64,000 bases of DNA, from NCBI GenBank assembly GCA_032622095.1, contig CP136061.1:168401107-168465106 (forward strand), read 5' to 3'. This DNA comes from Siphonodentalium dalli (Eukaryota > Mollusca > Scaphopoda > Gadilida > Siphonodentaliidae). Positions 12,539 through 23,962 of the stretch are shown piece by piece. The notes beneath the pieces were generated by a model. The model worked only from the letters and a program-made list of their open reading frames with translations. It ran no database searches and was not told where the DNA came from. Position numbers and translations under genes: made by a program. Each line of letters opens with the position of its first letter. Position 1 is the first letter of the stretch.

Positions 12539-15253
12539 GAGCAAGGCTCGTCAAATGAAATTTCTAATTGCACACCACTGACAAATCTCCAATCTCTTAC
12601 CCTTTAAAGAAAACAACCATACCACAGTACTAAGTTCACAAAAAACTTTTGCACATCCCTCTTAGATTGAATTTTACAACTGGTACCAGTACTTCAAGCT
12701 CTCAAACGTTTGAAAATCACCAACCAAATAAAGTTAAAATTTGTGGCCAATTTGGTCCAACAGTTTAACCTGAAGTAGGAACATATGGACTGTTGGTTTA
12801 AAAACATACATGAGGGAAAAACAAACCAAACTATGAGAACAATTATAACCTATTTTTTATGTGAACATCTAATCTACAACTAATGTTATACCAGGCATGA
12901 AATTTTCAACTGTTTAAATTTTGATCAAATAGGGGTCAAAACTCCACCGCTCTACACTCCTTCCCCATTGCCTCCAACATTGCCCCCACCAGGCTTCCTA
13001 GAAATCAATATTATTATACCAGTACCAAACAGGATAGAGGAGAGTTAAATCTCTCATCTCTGCCCCTATTAGAACAAATGTGAATCCCCATCTATGAGAT
13101 CCATTCATCTAGTAATATAAATATACCCCCACTATCTAATAGGGTATGATTTCACCTGGATAATTGGTGTTAACAAAATAATATTGGGACAGCCAAGTCT
13201 GTATTTAGAGTGTCTGACCTCTGCAGAATGAGGTCCACAAAAGGTGAATTTAATGACACTATTCCCCAAGGTGGAATAGCACAAGGTATTCACTCTCTGG
13301 GGACCTCATTTCCTAACGAGAGGCCATCACGATCGACAGATGTTTAACCCATACCTTGGCGATAGCGATTAGCTATAACTGATAATTGGTCTAAGATATG
13401 ATCACAGTAATACATACATGTATATCAGTACTTAAACTTAAAATCAAAAGCTCAAATAATTTGTCTTAAGAAGGGGTTAAAGTATTTGGGGTGGGGGAGG
13501 AGTCGATTTAAATCTCATAACTCTGTCCCTATTCACACAATGACCTCTCACTGTGAGATCCAATGGTTTAGCCATTAATAAATTTGACAGATAGGATAAA
13601 CAATTATCCAGCCAGCAGGTTGTTTGTCTTTACCTTCATACAACCACCCCCTAGAGCTTTGTAACATATGTCACCACTCAATTAATAACAGATTTCGCTT
13701 GGAATGACATCTATTAAAGGTACTCTCATATACTCTGGATATTGGATGTTCACATGGCAATTTATTGCTATCATTATATTACATGCAACTATTGCAATAA
13801 AATCTTCATATCTTCAAAAAAGGACATCACACCTAATTAATGGTATACAACTAAAACAAATTAGTGTCAATGAAATTATTTTTTTTAATTAAATATTTTT
13901 TTTATTATTTAATATAAAAGTTTTTTAATATTTTGTGTGTGTTAAATTGAGCGAGGAAATTCAATCTAAAAACAAAATTTAAATTAAAATTTTTAACAAA
14001 AAAAAGGGGTCATAACTCCTTTAAAATAAATGGGATCAAACCCAAATTCGAACTTGATCTGTATTTTGGGCTGATAATCTCGCATACCAAATTTGGTGTC
14101 AATCAGATGAAATTGTTTTTGAGTTATGGCAGCATGTGTAAATTATAAGTAAAAAAGGGCCATAACCAGCCAAAACTGTAAAAAAAAAAAAACTCGATTC
14201 AAACCCATATTCGAACTCGAACTGTATTTTGGGCTGAGAAACCTGTATACAAAATTTGGTTCCGATCAAATAGAAAATGTTAGAGTTATCGCATTATGCC
14301 TAAAGTGTCTGCGGACGGACAGACAGATGGATGTACAGATGAACGATGTGTACCATACTATGGTATAGGTACACATAAAAAGTTTTATCTCTTGCAGAGT
14401 ACAAGAAAAATGTATCAAAGTTCAAACCTGTTGTGCCTCTTTAATATTTCTATTCACATTTGTAATCAATTGAAATCAATGTCGAAAAAGCTTTCCATTA
14501 ATATATAAATAAAACAAACTAGACCTACAGTTCTAAAAGTGTTTTGAATAATTATTTTCTTCTCATAGACTGATACAGAGCTCTCAAGTTGTCTTCCCAA
14601 GCAACCAACAAATCTACTAAACACAATCACATTATTAACCTCCAATAGTAATGCTATTAAACAATAAAACCAGATTATGCCTTTAAGATGAAATTTAAAT
14701 AACCATGCATATAAAATATAAAAGCATAAACATTCCATCTATGATATCTCATCATATGGCCAACACATCTGCTAGCAGTTAATGGACCTATCCCTACGTC
14801 CCGCCCACCTGTAGACTGCATGGTTACTGTTACTACGCACCACAAGCCATCTCACTTCCGATATCTCTTCAGTGCTAAAATAGCTTCCGATGAGAAAGGA
14901 CTGTGTTGTTAAACGCCATGTAACACGATAATATAGGTCCCTTCTGAATATCACGATTTTCAAGATACCTTTGTGTGTATATATGCAACATGTAAAAGTG
15001 ACTGTCATTAGATATAAACAAAAATAGAACCAGTTTTTAAACAAAAAACAGGTGTGATTGTTAGGCCACTTCCGATTAACAACAAAGATAGATGTTTAGG
15101 CATACGGTGTAAATGAAGCCATTATGAAACTTCAATATCAAATAACAAATTTACTATCGAAGCTATGCTAATGGTTCACACCTTGATGCAATAAACCAAA
15201 CGTAGGTGTACATGCGGTAATTAATCTATAATCCCTCTTTTGTCGAAATAAAT
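12539..15253. repeat. Tandem segmental duplication, copy 2 (2715 bp)
   Basis: Second unit of the duplication described at 9824-12538. Its downstream edge continues into ATAACGATATC, which is the sequence also found next to the single copy in the right arm. Copy 2 therefore retains the original right-hand junction and copy 1 retains the original left-hand one. Confidence 0.95.
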
Positions 15254-16319
15254 ATAACGATATCAGATTACCATACACGAGCGTCCTGAATGAACCCTGG
15301 TGCCATCAGGCCGAATGCAACGGATTATCAAATAATGGCCTTTTAAAATTGCACATCCTATTTTCCCGTAAATAATGTACATTAAAGAAAATGCCGACTA
15401 TCATGGAGTCAGTTGCATGTTGCCATGTCGAGGCAACAAATGGCACAAAGTGAACTTGTTCGGTGAAGGTTGCGTGTATACACTGCGAAGCACGTGCAAT
15501 GTGTGAAATTTCGTGTAATTCTTTTGGAAAACATCTGTTGATTCTCATTTACACGTACATTGTCGGAGGAAGCTTTAGATTCTCAAATGGATTCAGTAAG
15601 ATCGACGTTCGCACGAGCTCCTACAGGTTAGTGCGAATAGCAGACAGTCGAACTCAATATTACCACGATGTTATAACAGCAACAAATGTATACATTTATA
15701 ACGAAAAACACTTCACATAAAACACATACTCGCGGCACAATTAATATTCATAACGCATCACCGATCGGGACTAATATTTCCACATTTTAGTCTGAAATCT
15801 GTTATATATAAATATTGAAATTTAAATAACACTAGGATGCGAGTGTGGTCGGTGGCATTGTTTAATCCAGCCTAAAGAGATGTCATAGTTACTTTTTTTT
15901 ATTTAGGAAACCGAACTAAAACATGTATAAATATCGTTCGTCAATTGGACATGTTCCACATGCACATATCAACACCATTGTAGCTTTTTAAGATATATTT
16001 TGCTCCCGTGTTCGTAAATTCCCTATAGCTTACAACTGTAGTTAGGGACTGGCTTGTGGTGCGATTCATATCACTAGGCAGTCCTATGTCGCTTCCGGGT
16101 TTAAGCTACCGGCTCATTGGCTACAATTGAAATTGGGGCGGTACCTACGGATAGGTCCATTAACTCAATGCAAGAGAGAGTCATTGTCACTTGATTGTTG
16201 CTCAATGTGAGAAGACAACTTCATGGCATTGTAAACCTGATTTATTAGATTCTACTTGGACAGTGCAAACTGTGTATCTTTGATATATTTTAGAGATGAA
16301 TAAAATAATCAAAGGGTCA
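15254..16319. other. Palindrome-arm DNA without a recognised gene
   Basis: Matches 36500-37558 in the right arm. Open frames at 15306-15548 (minus) and 15463-15720 (plus) overlap each other. The plus-strand one is broken by a one-base indel in the right arm (GTGTGAAATTT versus GTGTGCAAATTT), which argues against selection for coding. Confidence 0.5.
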
Positions 16320-16749
16320 TAAGGCCAGACTTTTTTAATTAAATGGTTTACGGATTTTTTGGACCTTGTTTGGGTAGGGTCGGGAGGGAAAAAAATAAAC
16401 ATAAAATTGATCGAGTCAATTTTTTTTTTGAACGTTCGTTAAGGTGACACTGGTAGAACAGTTTTCTTGAATGTATCTGCTAAATATTACTGCATTAATA
16501 TCAGCATATCCATATATTAATAGTATTATTAAAGGTTCATAATTATAGATGGTTCCAGTATGTACTTTTATTAAATAGGTAAAGATATGGAAAATCCATT
16601 CAATAGTATACATGAATGGGTTTCGATATCATACTTTTATATATATTGATATTATAATTTATAAACTTGATACCTGATGACGAGTAGACACTAACACACA
16701 CTTGGTGCCCATTTAATTAAGTTATTTGTAGTGCAGATGTTCATATAAT

Positions 16750-16792
16750 AAGTCCAACAAACAGCCAAATACTAAGGCTGTTTGTTGGACTT
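16750..16792. repeat. Perfect 17-bp stem hairpin inside the Harbinger-like element
   Basis: AAGTCCAACAAACAGCC (16750-16766) is the exact reverse complement of 16776-16792, with a 9-base loop. On the plus strand it is followed by further T residues. It has no equivalent in the rest of the palindrome arms because the host element is arm-specific. Confidence 0.8.
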
Positions 16793-16859
16793 TTTATCTA
16801 CATCCAAACAAATGACTTTGAATAATTGGATATTTAAAAGGCATATTTTCTGGAGTCGG

Positions 16860-17346
16860 TCAGTCATTAATATGTGCAGATCTACCCGACCACAGTTGCT
16901 GGAGTTTCTGACCGAAAATGAGCTTTTCTGACAAAATGCAGTGATAATGATATATAACAATATTATAATGACAAGTAGTGTAAACATTTTTATTGATCGA
17001 CATCAAGACATCGGTGATCGTTCTGGTAACCGGGCTTGGATCGTTTATCGCTTCCGTGACTGTTTGTACTGGTTCTTTTTCACGCAACACAACGTACTTG
17101 AGCTCGAAAGTTTGAAGTTGTTGCGTCGGAAAGACCACGGCCAATAACATTCCAGAAGAATCTTTGACATTTGACTTGTCAGGATCATGAGTAAATCCCA
17201 GTATACTATCTTCCTTCACCGTTCGTCTTATAAAGTTACGTTTAATAGTCTCCCCGATTGTCTCCGAACTTGCCTGCAGTTTTTTTGATTAACGATCCGT
17301 CTCCGCATTTAAGCAGAATTGCGAACCACATCGTAGCAGACGCCAT
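16860..17346 (-). pseudogene. Exon-like coding fragment with one frameshift
   Basis: On the minus strand an ATG at 17344-17346 in a good start context (AAAATGGCG) opens a frame that runs 34 codons and stops. A run of seven A residues (17280-17286 on the plus strand) sits where a one-base slip would join it to the 119-codon frame at 16860-17219. That frame looks protein-like for its first ~80 residues (for example TDVLMSINKN, then low-quality sequence), and the stretch is richer in CpG than its surroundings. The C-terminal part after about 16975 looks non-coding, so an exon may end there. The family is not recognised. It could be a decayed ORF of the transposon itself or a captured host exon; the frameshift makes it a pseudogene as it stands. 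Confidence 0.35.
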
Positions 17347-17620
17347 TTTACACCGTGCATATTTGTAAACACGTGCTTTGTTCCTGATTGAAGCGCCACC
17401 ACACGGATAGTTTAAATACGTCGACCGGGAAATCCATAGTCTGTATCAGATATATAGAGTAGATAATTCGAGTTGGCAATGCTTCCGGTCGTTGAACAAA
17501 ATTACGGTCGCCGGGGAGAATAATAAAAAAAACAATTAACTGATTTTTCCCCCCTGTCGGGGCTAAAAAAACAGGGTCGGCGATTCCGTAAACCATTTAA
17601 TAAAAAAAGGGTGGCCTAAC

Positions 17621-18131
17621 GCCCGCCATTAAATAATATCGGATCAAACCCATATTCGAACTTGATCTGTATTTTGAGTTGAGAAACTCACATACAAAAT
17701 TTGGTTTCTATCAGTTGAAAAATGGTTGATTTATCGAAGCATGCATGAATTCTATGTCAAAGGGCCATAACTCCATTAAAAAATATCGGATCAAACCCAT
17801 ATTCAAACTTGATATGTATTTTGGGCTAAGAAACTCGCATACCAGATTTGGTGACGGTCAGATAAATTTTTTTGAGTTGTGGCAGCATGCATGAATTCTA
17901 AGTCGAAAAAGGGCTAAAATTCCATAAAAAAAATTGGATCAAACCCATATTCGAACTTGATCTGTATTTGGTGCTGAGAAATTCATATACAAAATTTGGT
18001 TCTGATCAAATAGAAAATATTTCAGTTATCGCACCATGCGTAAAGTGTCTACAGACAGACGACGGACTAATGACGAGTGGTCAATCCGGACAATGACACT
18101 ATGTTTACCATACTATGGTATGGGTAAACAT
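17621..18131. repeat. Dispersed repeat family A with terminal hairpin
   Basis: Three degenerate units of about 120-150 bp, each carrying CAAACCCATATTC, AACTTGATCTGTATTTTG and ACAAAATTTGGT. They lead into a GACGG-rich stretch and a terminal hairpin at 18101-18131 (ATGTTTACC pairing with GGTAAACAT, inner ATAC/GTAT, loop TATG). The same family occurs at 11290-11661. The right-arm copy is 35979-36490. Confidence 0.75.
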
Positions 18132-18138
18132 AATATAA

Positions 18139-18764
18139 GTGTCAGTGACACTGTAGCTCAACTTAGGTAGGGGAATATTTTAATGGTTGACAGTAAATGG
18201 AGGAATAGGAAAGGTGCTAATTGAAATGTCTAACCTAGCTGTGCCAAAGGATTTAGTCATGCAAAGAGTAAAATCCAAGATGGCCACCAGCGGCCATGTT
18301 TTTTGGCCAAATGTCCCCAAAATAACTCGTTCCCGTCTACATGTCATTGTTGACATCTATGACAAATTTCATGAAGATCCGACTAAAGCTACGATCTGCA
18401 GCCCGCGCCAAAGGATTCAGTCATGCGAAGAGTAAAATCCAAAATGGCTGCTGGCGGCCATGTTGTTTGACAGAAAGACCCCAAAATGACTCGTTCCCAT
18501 CTACATGTCAATATTAACATCCATGACAAATTTCATAAATGGATTTAATTTTGAAATTCAAGATGGCCACCAGCGGCCATGTTTTTTGGCCGAATGACCC
18601 CAAAATGACTCGTTCTCATCTACATGTCAACATTCATGACAAATTTCATAAAGATCAGACCAAAGGTACGACCTGTAGCCCGCGTCAAAGGAAATTGTTG
18701 ACAGACACAGACGACGGATGCCAACTCATGGCAATAGCTCAAACTTACAAAGTAAGTTGAGCTA
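18139..18764. repeat. Dispersed repeat family B (AGCTCAAC-bounded)
   Basis: Starts with the small palindrome GTGTCAGTGACAC followed by TAGCTCAACTTAGG (18154) and ends in a hairpin at 18735-18764 (TAGCTCA and ACTTAC pairing with GTAAGT and TGAGCTA, one bulged A). The body has about three units with AAGATGGCC and TTTAGTCATGCAAAGAGT. Family members: 21844-22824, 38081-39956 and the mirror copies 35300-35970 and 31126-32110. Confidence 0.7.
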
Positions 18765-18769
18765 AAAAT

Positions 18770-19342
18770 TACCCTATTTGAACAAATCTGAACCCGGTCA
18801 CACAAGGCCCATCCATACCGAATATAATTTAATTTCATTAAAGATTAAAGTTTCATAACTCTGCCGATGTTATAATGGTTTCACCATTTTCAAATTTTAT
18901 AACATGTTTAAAAAATTCTGTTTGTTAAATTGAGCAAGGTGAAAATTGCAAAAAAAATTAATTAAAAGTTTTTTGTTTTTTTTTTGAGTTATGTCACTGG
19001 CTCCGTCAACATTTGACCCAGTGACCTCATTTGAACTAATCTGAATCACAGTCCCCCAAGGACCCTTTGTACCAAATATGAACCCATTCGCCCCAATAAA
19101 ATTTGAGAAGTAGTCATTTTTAAAATTACTATGGTGGAAAAGAGTTATGGTCCTAGCTTCGCAACTATTTGACCGGGTGACCTCATTTGAACAAACCTGA
19201 ATGTGATTCACATAGGGAACATCCACACCAAATATGAACCCATTCTGTCTTACGGTTCTGGATGAGAAGATGATTCTTGACGGACGGACGGACAAGGAGT
19301 GATGATTATAGCTCCACCGGAAACTTCGTTTCAGGTGAGCTA
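18770..19342 (-). repeat. Dispersed repeat family C (AGCTCACC-ended), partial copy
   Basis: Read on the minus strand it begins with a 34-base hairpin at 19309-19342 (TAGCTCACC/GGTGGAGCTA outer stem, GAAAC/GTTTC inner stem, loop GAA) and continues with GTCCGTCCGTC and degenerate units containing GGTCAAATGAGGTCA-type words and GGGTTCATATTTGGT. Other members are at 34600-35170 (mirror), 56038 and 60057-62421. Confidence 0.75.
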
Positions 19343-19432
19343 AAAAGCTGAAAGTATTTATTTTCATAAAATCTGCTGAGTATTTTTAACCCACACAGAA
19401 CCAAGTCGGTCCAATAATAGCTTGAGTTTCAC

Positions 19433-19998
19433 TAGACCAAGTCTTCTCAGTCCACAACAGCTTGGGACATCTGTTGGGTTGATTCTGTTTTGGAAGAGTC
19501 CCCTCCCATTACTCTTCTACAACAAACTTTACATCCATAATTGTGTGTGGGAGTTATCTTGCTTATATGTCTTCAGATGAGGTCAAATGGATGCTTTGTG
19601 TATATGAACATAGATGGCAGCCTTTCCCAAGCATGATGATACAAAAGTATCAAACATGCATAATTATATCAGAGGTCCATTAAATGTCAGAGCAACAAAA
19701 TTGATAAGTAAACAAAGCTTTGTTTTCCAGAGAATTTTGATTTGTCTCGCTATCAGAAAATGTATTTAAACAATACATGAAACGATCATATCATCACTTT
19801 ACCTTTTCTATCAAGATTATTCTGTCAGATTATTTATCACATTCAGGGGTTCATGTGAATGTCTGGGCTTCACATGTACATATAGTACATATTTTGAATG
19901 AAAGTCCATTATAGAAGAGTAACAGGAGGGGACTTAGTCCTAAAACAGCATCATCCCAACCGATATCCGATGTTGTGGACCGAGAAGACTTGGTCTAG
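19433..19998. mobile_element. Foldback element, about 566 bp
   Basis: CTAGACCAAGTCTTCTC at 19433 returns inverted, ending at 19998 with GAGAAGACTTGGTCTAG. The arms are about 110 bp, including GTCCACAACA and GTCCCCTCC...TTACTCTTCTA, with moderate divergence. The ~340-bp centre has no coding content. The right-arm copy is about 33944-34508. Confidence 0.7.
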
Positions 19999-20639
19999 AG
20001 TATCAGCTGTGAATTATCAATCGATTTCAATGTTCTGGTCACGTGATGCATTTGAACTATGAGGGGAAAAATGACATTGGAGATTTTGTTTTTGTGATGC
20101 GTACTATAAAAGACGAAAGGAGCCCTCAATTTAATGTCCTCACAGTAGTGAACATCCCTACCAAATTTCATTGAGATCCAAGCTACTGTTCAAGTTATGA
20201 TATGAAAAGACTTCAGTCGTACGTACGCACGTCTGGCGGACGGCTAGACAAGTGCAAAACAGTATACCCCACTTTTTTTAAATAAAATATGTTTACACAT
20301 ATGAAAATAATGCATGAACAGTATGTATTTCTTACTGCGAATTGCCCATTGTCAATGTTTGTAACATTTGTCTTGCTTGTAAGCAAAATATAAATTTTAT
20401 TTTGAGAAGTTTGAATTGGTTTTAGGAAAACGTCCGATATCCTAAAGTTCTTCATAGTTTCATAATTTTGGGAATTTGTGCCCCATTGCTTATATATTAC
20501 AGCATCAAAGAGACAGAGTTTCCAAAGATTGTGAAGCTACAAGTCGAGGCATGATAAAACTTATATATACTATGGCAAGTGACAATATCATATCAATATT
20601 AACACCTAATAACACTACCATACATTGTAACTATTTGCA

Positions 20640-21750
20640 ATAGGTCCCCATTTGCAGAGGTGCCCTAAAATGGCGAAAAAGAGAGATTTCAAGGGGAACA
20701 GTCAATTGAGACTGATTTTAAATAAATAACGACATGATAATAGTGGCTTGTTCTATCAATAATATCCTCCGATGTCACTGGTGCAGACCAATATGATGAT
20801 AAACATTCGCTATGGGCATACAGTGGCATATATGCCTACCTTACTCGTATTTAAATTTCGTGCAGTACTAATTTTTGCACACCCATCGATGTGCAAATTT
20901 AAAACTGAGCAGAAACTAGAAGGAATCCTGAGTTTACATCAAACCACATGGCAGACAAAATGGCTATGTTGATGTATTACACACATTACTCAATGTTAGA
21001 CTGAATGGACAAATATAGGTCTGCATGTATGCCAATAGTTTCATACAAGCAACCAACATCAACACAATTACCCATATGTGAAGTGACAAAACATGGTAAC
21101 ATTGATGATGTTCAAATACATGTGATGGTTAAGAAGTACACATGATCTAGACTGATGGTTCGCGAAAGCACGACCTACAACCATGGAGTGACACCTTCCC
21201 TGACCAAATAGCCTGAATTAGTTATGTCAACACAACCTGCAGACAAGTAGCATATACACGGTTGTGGTTTTACTTCTTTCTAGTTCATTTCAATGATGTC
21301 TATAACTATTTCAGTGTCCGAATAATTATTTCGAGCATATAAACACACATCTTCACAACAAATTGATGACGCAGTTATGTTTTACACTATGTAAATCTGT
21401 CTTGATGGTGTTTAAGATATACATGTATCTTCGGGAATGATTAATCCACTTAAACTGTCATCAGATCCAAGATATTTACACAAAATATTTGTGTCCATTT
21501 TAAATTCGCCCATTTAAAACTGAGCAAAAAAATAGTGCTGCACAAATTTAAATACAAGTAAGGTATACACAGCAAATGTTTATCAACCTTGGCACATATT
21601 TTTGATAGAACAAGCCACTTTTATCGATTATTGTATCATTTTTCGTTTAAAACATGTCTCAATTGAGATATACATACACCCATTCCTCCCTTAAATTTTA
21701 TTTTTTTTCGCCCATTTATGGGACCTACGCAAATGGGGATATACTAATTT
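20640..21750. mobile_element. Foldback element, about 1.1 kb, arms about 300 bp
   Basis: 20640-20960 is the imperfect reverse complement of about 21484-21750. Shared phrases include TCCCCATTTGC, GTGGCTTGTTCTATCAA, GATAAACATT, ACCTTACT.GTATTTAAATTT and CTCAGTTTTAAAT. The ~520-bp centre is AT-rich. Right-arm copy is about 32190-33240. The frame 20772-20972 within one foldback arm also occurs in the mirror copy (32903-33103), but lies wholly in repeat sequence. Confidence 0.7.
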
Positions 21751-21843
21751 GGATAACCAAATCAGCTTTTTGTGAAATTCCATTGTTGTTGTACTGGATG
21801 ATATGGGGACCATTGAATCGTATTATGTATCTTTAATAATGAA

Positions 21844-22824
21844 AGTGTCAATGACACTGTAGCTCAACCTGGAGAGGTGATAATTCATACATTACAGCCA
21901 ATGGAGATATAAGGAATGCGGAAAGTTGTTATTTTTAAGTAGCGTTCACCAGAGGTCAACCCTTATGAAGTTTGGGATCAATGAGAAAAAAAATAATGTT
22001 GTCAGTCAAGGGCATGACAAGGTATTTAGTGATGCAAAGAGTAAAATCCAAGATGGCTGCCGGCAGTTCTTTGAATATTGTTTAAATTCAAGAGCTGCCA
22101 TCCAGAAGTGATCGTGAAATGCCTGTAAATTTTTTTAACATTTCTCCAATAAACGTCTGCTGCAGGGTGTGCCGATGTATTAATTTGTGAAATCCAAGAT
22201 GGCCGTATGTTTGTTTTTAACAAAATTTTGAAAAAATTTGATGGCTCCCATCTAGTGACAATGAGGGTTGTGGCCTGTAGGGAATGGCAAAGGATTTAGT
22301 TATGCAAAGAATAAAATCCAAAATGGCCACTGGTGGCCATGTTTTTCAACTAAATTTAATGACTCTTTTATCTAGTGGTTCATATGAATTTTGGTGACAA
22401 ATGGATTATGGATGTGATCTCTCGCCTACTGTAGGGCGCCAAAGAATTTAGTCATGCAAAGAGTAAAATCTAAGATGGCTGCCAGCAGCTATGTTTTTCA
22501 TAAAAATTCATTCAATTTTGATAGCCACCACCCAGAGGTGACCCTAAACATGGCTGTAAATTTTCAAAACATTTTTCCAATAAATACCGACTAAAAGGTG
22601 TGCCGATGAATTCATATTTGAAATCCAAGATGGCTGTTTTAAACGAATTTCGGGAAACATTCATGGCTCCCATGTAGAGGTCACTCCAAAAATCCTTATG
22701 AAGTTGGTGATGATCGGATGAGAGCTGTGACCTGTAGGGAAATTGTTGACAGATGGACGGATACACGCTCAGACAAACGCCATCCCATGGCAATAACTTA
22801 CATTTTACTTTGGCAAGTTGAGCT
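21844..22824. repeat. Dispersed repeat family B, longer member
   Basis: Begins GTGTCAATGACACTG then TAGCTCAACCTGG (21860) and ends AAGTTGAGCTA (22824). The body has four degenerate units with TTTAGT.ATGCAAAGA, AAATCCAAGATGGC and CATGT.GAG type words. Right-arm copy is about 31126-32110. The 107-codon frame at 22512-22835 (minus) and its mirror 31124-31447 lie wholly inside the repeat. Confidence 0.7.
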
Positions 22825-23962
22825 AAAAATTGCACCTAAACAAAATAGAGCAAAATATTTCCTAACAGACATATGCACAAGACCGACAGAACTAATTTCT
22901 ATATCTCGCACCAAACTTTGCAAATCCTTTGCATTGCAAATCCTTTGCATTGAAGTGGGGTATAGGAGAAGTGTGAATCATAACTTTGTCTTTTACACAG
23001 CCTTAGGTGGTGTCTTCTCTTGAGAAAGTTTTGTTCTCATTTTTTTCTTTAACTGTGTCTTTGCAACCATTTATCTGTCTTGACCAATGTCACAGTCTTA
23101 TATAGAAACTGAGAAAAATCTTCATTGGAGCTGGTGAAGCTGGTGTTGGCTGATTTTCATTTTGTTATTTTAGAAGTTATGCCACACATCCCCTCCTGCC
23201 TCTGAAATTGGCCTCAATCTTTACCACGTGAAATGTCAGAACCTGAAATATAAATTTGCATCATTTTATCACAACTAACAATTAATAGTTTACCCCCCCC
23301 CCCCCCATCAACTTCAGCTAGTCCAGAGGATAAACTCAGTTCAGAGAAGAAAAAGTGTCAATATTGCATTCAACCACCTGAGTGTAATCGCTATTTTTGT
23401 CATATCAAAAGTTGCTGACACACAAAAGACACTTGCACTGTCGATCAGGCATGGATTCGAAGACACCATTGCTATTCTACTTCTAATTATTATTTATGTT
23501 TTCTTTTATTTTAAATATTTTTATTATCATGACATCAGCGTGTTTTGTTAAAATATTAAATCAAAGTTGCGTTGAATTTGGCATGATTCAGTGCAATTTG
23601 TTGTTTTAGGCCAAAAGTTGAATATTTTCCTACTTTCACTGACTTTTGGTTATCAGTTTGAAAATTTCCAAACGTAGAGATTATATCAGTTGGTAAATTT
23701 ACAACAGCGGTAAAGCTTGAGATAGTTGGAAATTTCCAACCCAAGTGCGATGGGGTGCAAAGGAATTTCATAGACTTGGATATTTGGTATGGTTCAAGGT
23801 GTGCAGTTGCACATTCAATGTGGACATCTCTGTCAAATCCCATTTTCTAATTTAATTGTCTTTATATTATAGCCATATTATGCAAATTATGTTCATTCAA
23901 TATGATTTATTTGCATAAGCACCAACAAAGGCAGTATGCTAATAAAACAATACATCAATATA
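22825..23962. other. Palindrome-arm DNA without a recognised gene
   Basis: Contains an 18-bp local duplication near 22920-22955 absent from the right arm, a C-run near 23290 and a 95-codon open frame at 23556-23843 (minus) whose mirror is 30133-30420 (plus). The two versions differ at three residues, all amino-acid changing, and no domain is visible, so coding is unlikely. Right-arm copy about 30010-31125. Confidence 0.45.

Larger units (their letters stand above)
16323..17616. mobile_element. PIF/Harbinger-like DNA element with TAA target duplication
   Basis: Absent from the right arm, where GGTCATAA runs straight into CGCCCGCC (about 36483-36500). The insertion is flanked by TAA at 16320-16322 and 17617-17619. 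The ends are inverted repeats of about 33 bp: GGCCAGACTTTTTT and GGCCACCCTTTTTT, both followed by ATTAAATGGTTTACGGA. A 3-bp TAA/TWA duplication with GG-starting ends fits PIF/Harbinger. No transposase domain was recognised; the interior holds an exon-like broken coding segment (16860-17346) and a strong hairpin (16750-16792). Confidence 0.85.

Noticed and set aside
15463-15720. 85-codon plus-strand frame with a donor-like site downstream
   Set aside because: A one-base indel breaks the frame in the other palindrome arm and an antisense frame overlaps it.
23556-23843. 95-codon frame conserved in both arms
   Set aside because: All three residue differences are non-synonymous and no motif is present; low arm divergence explains the conservation.
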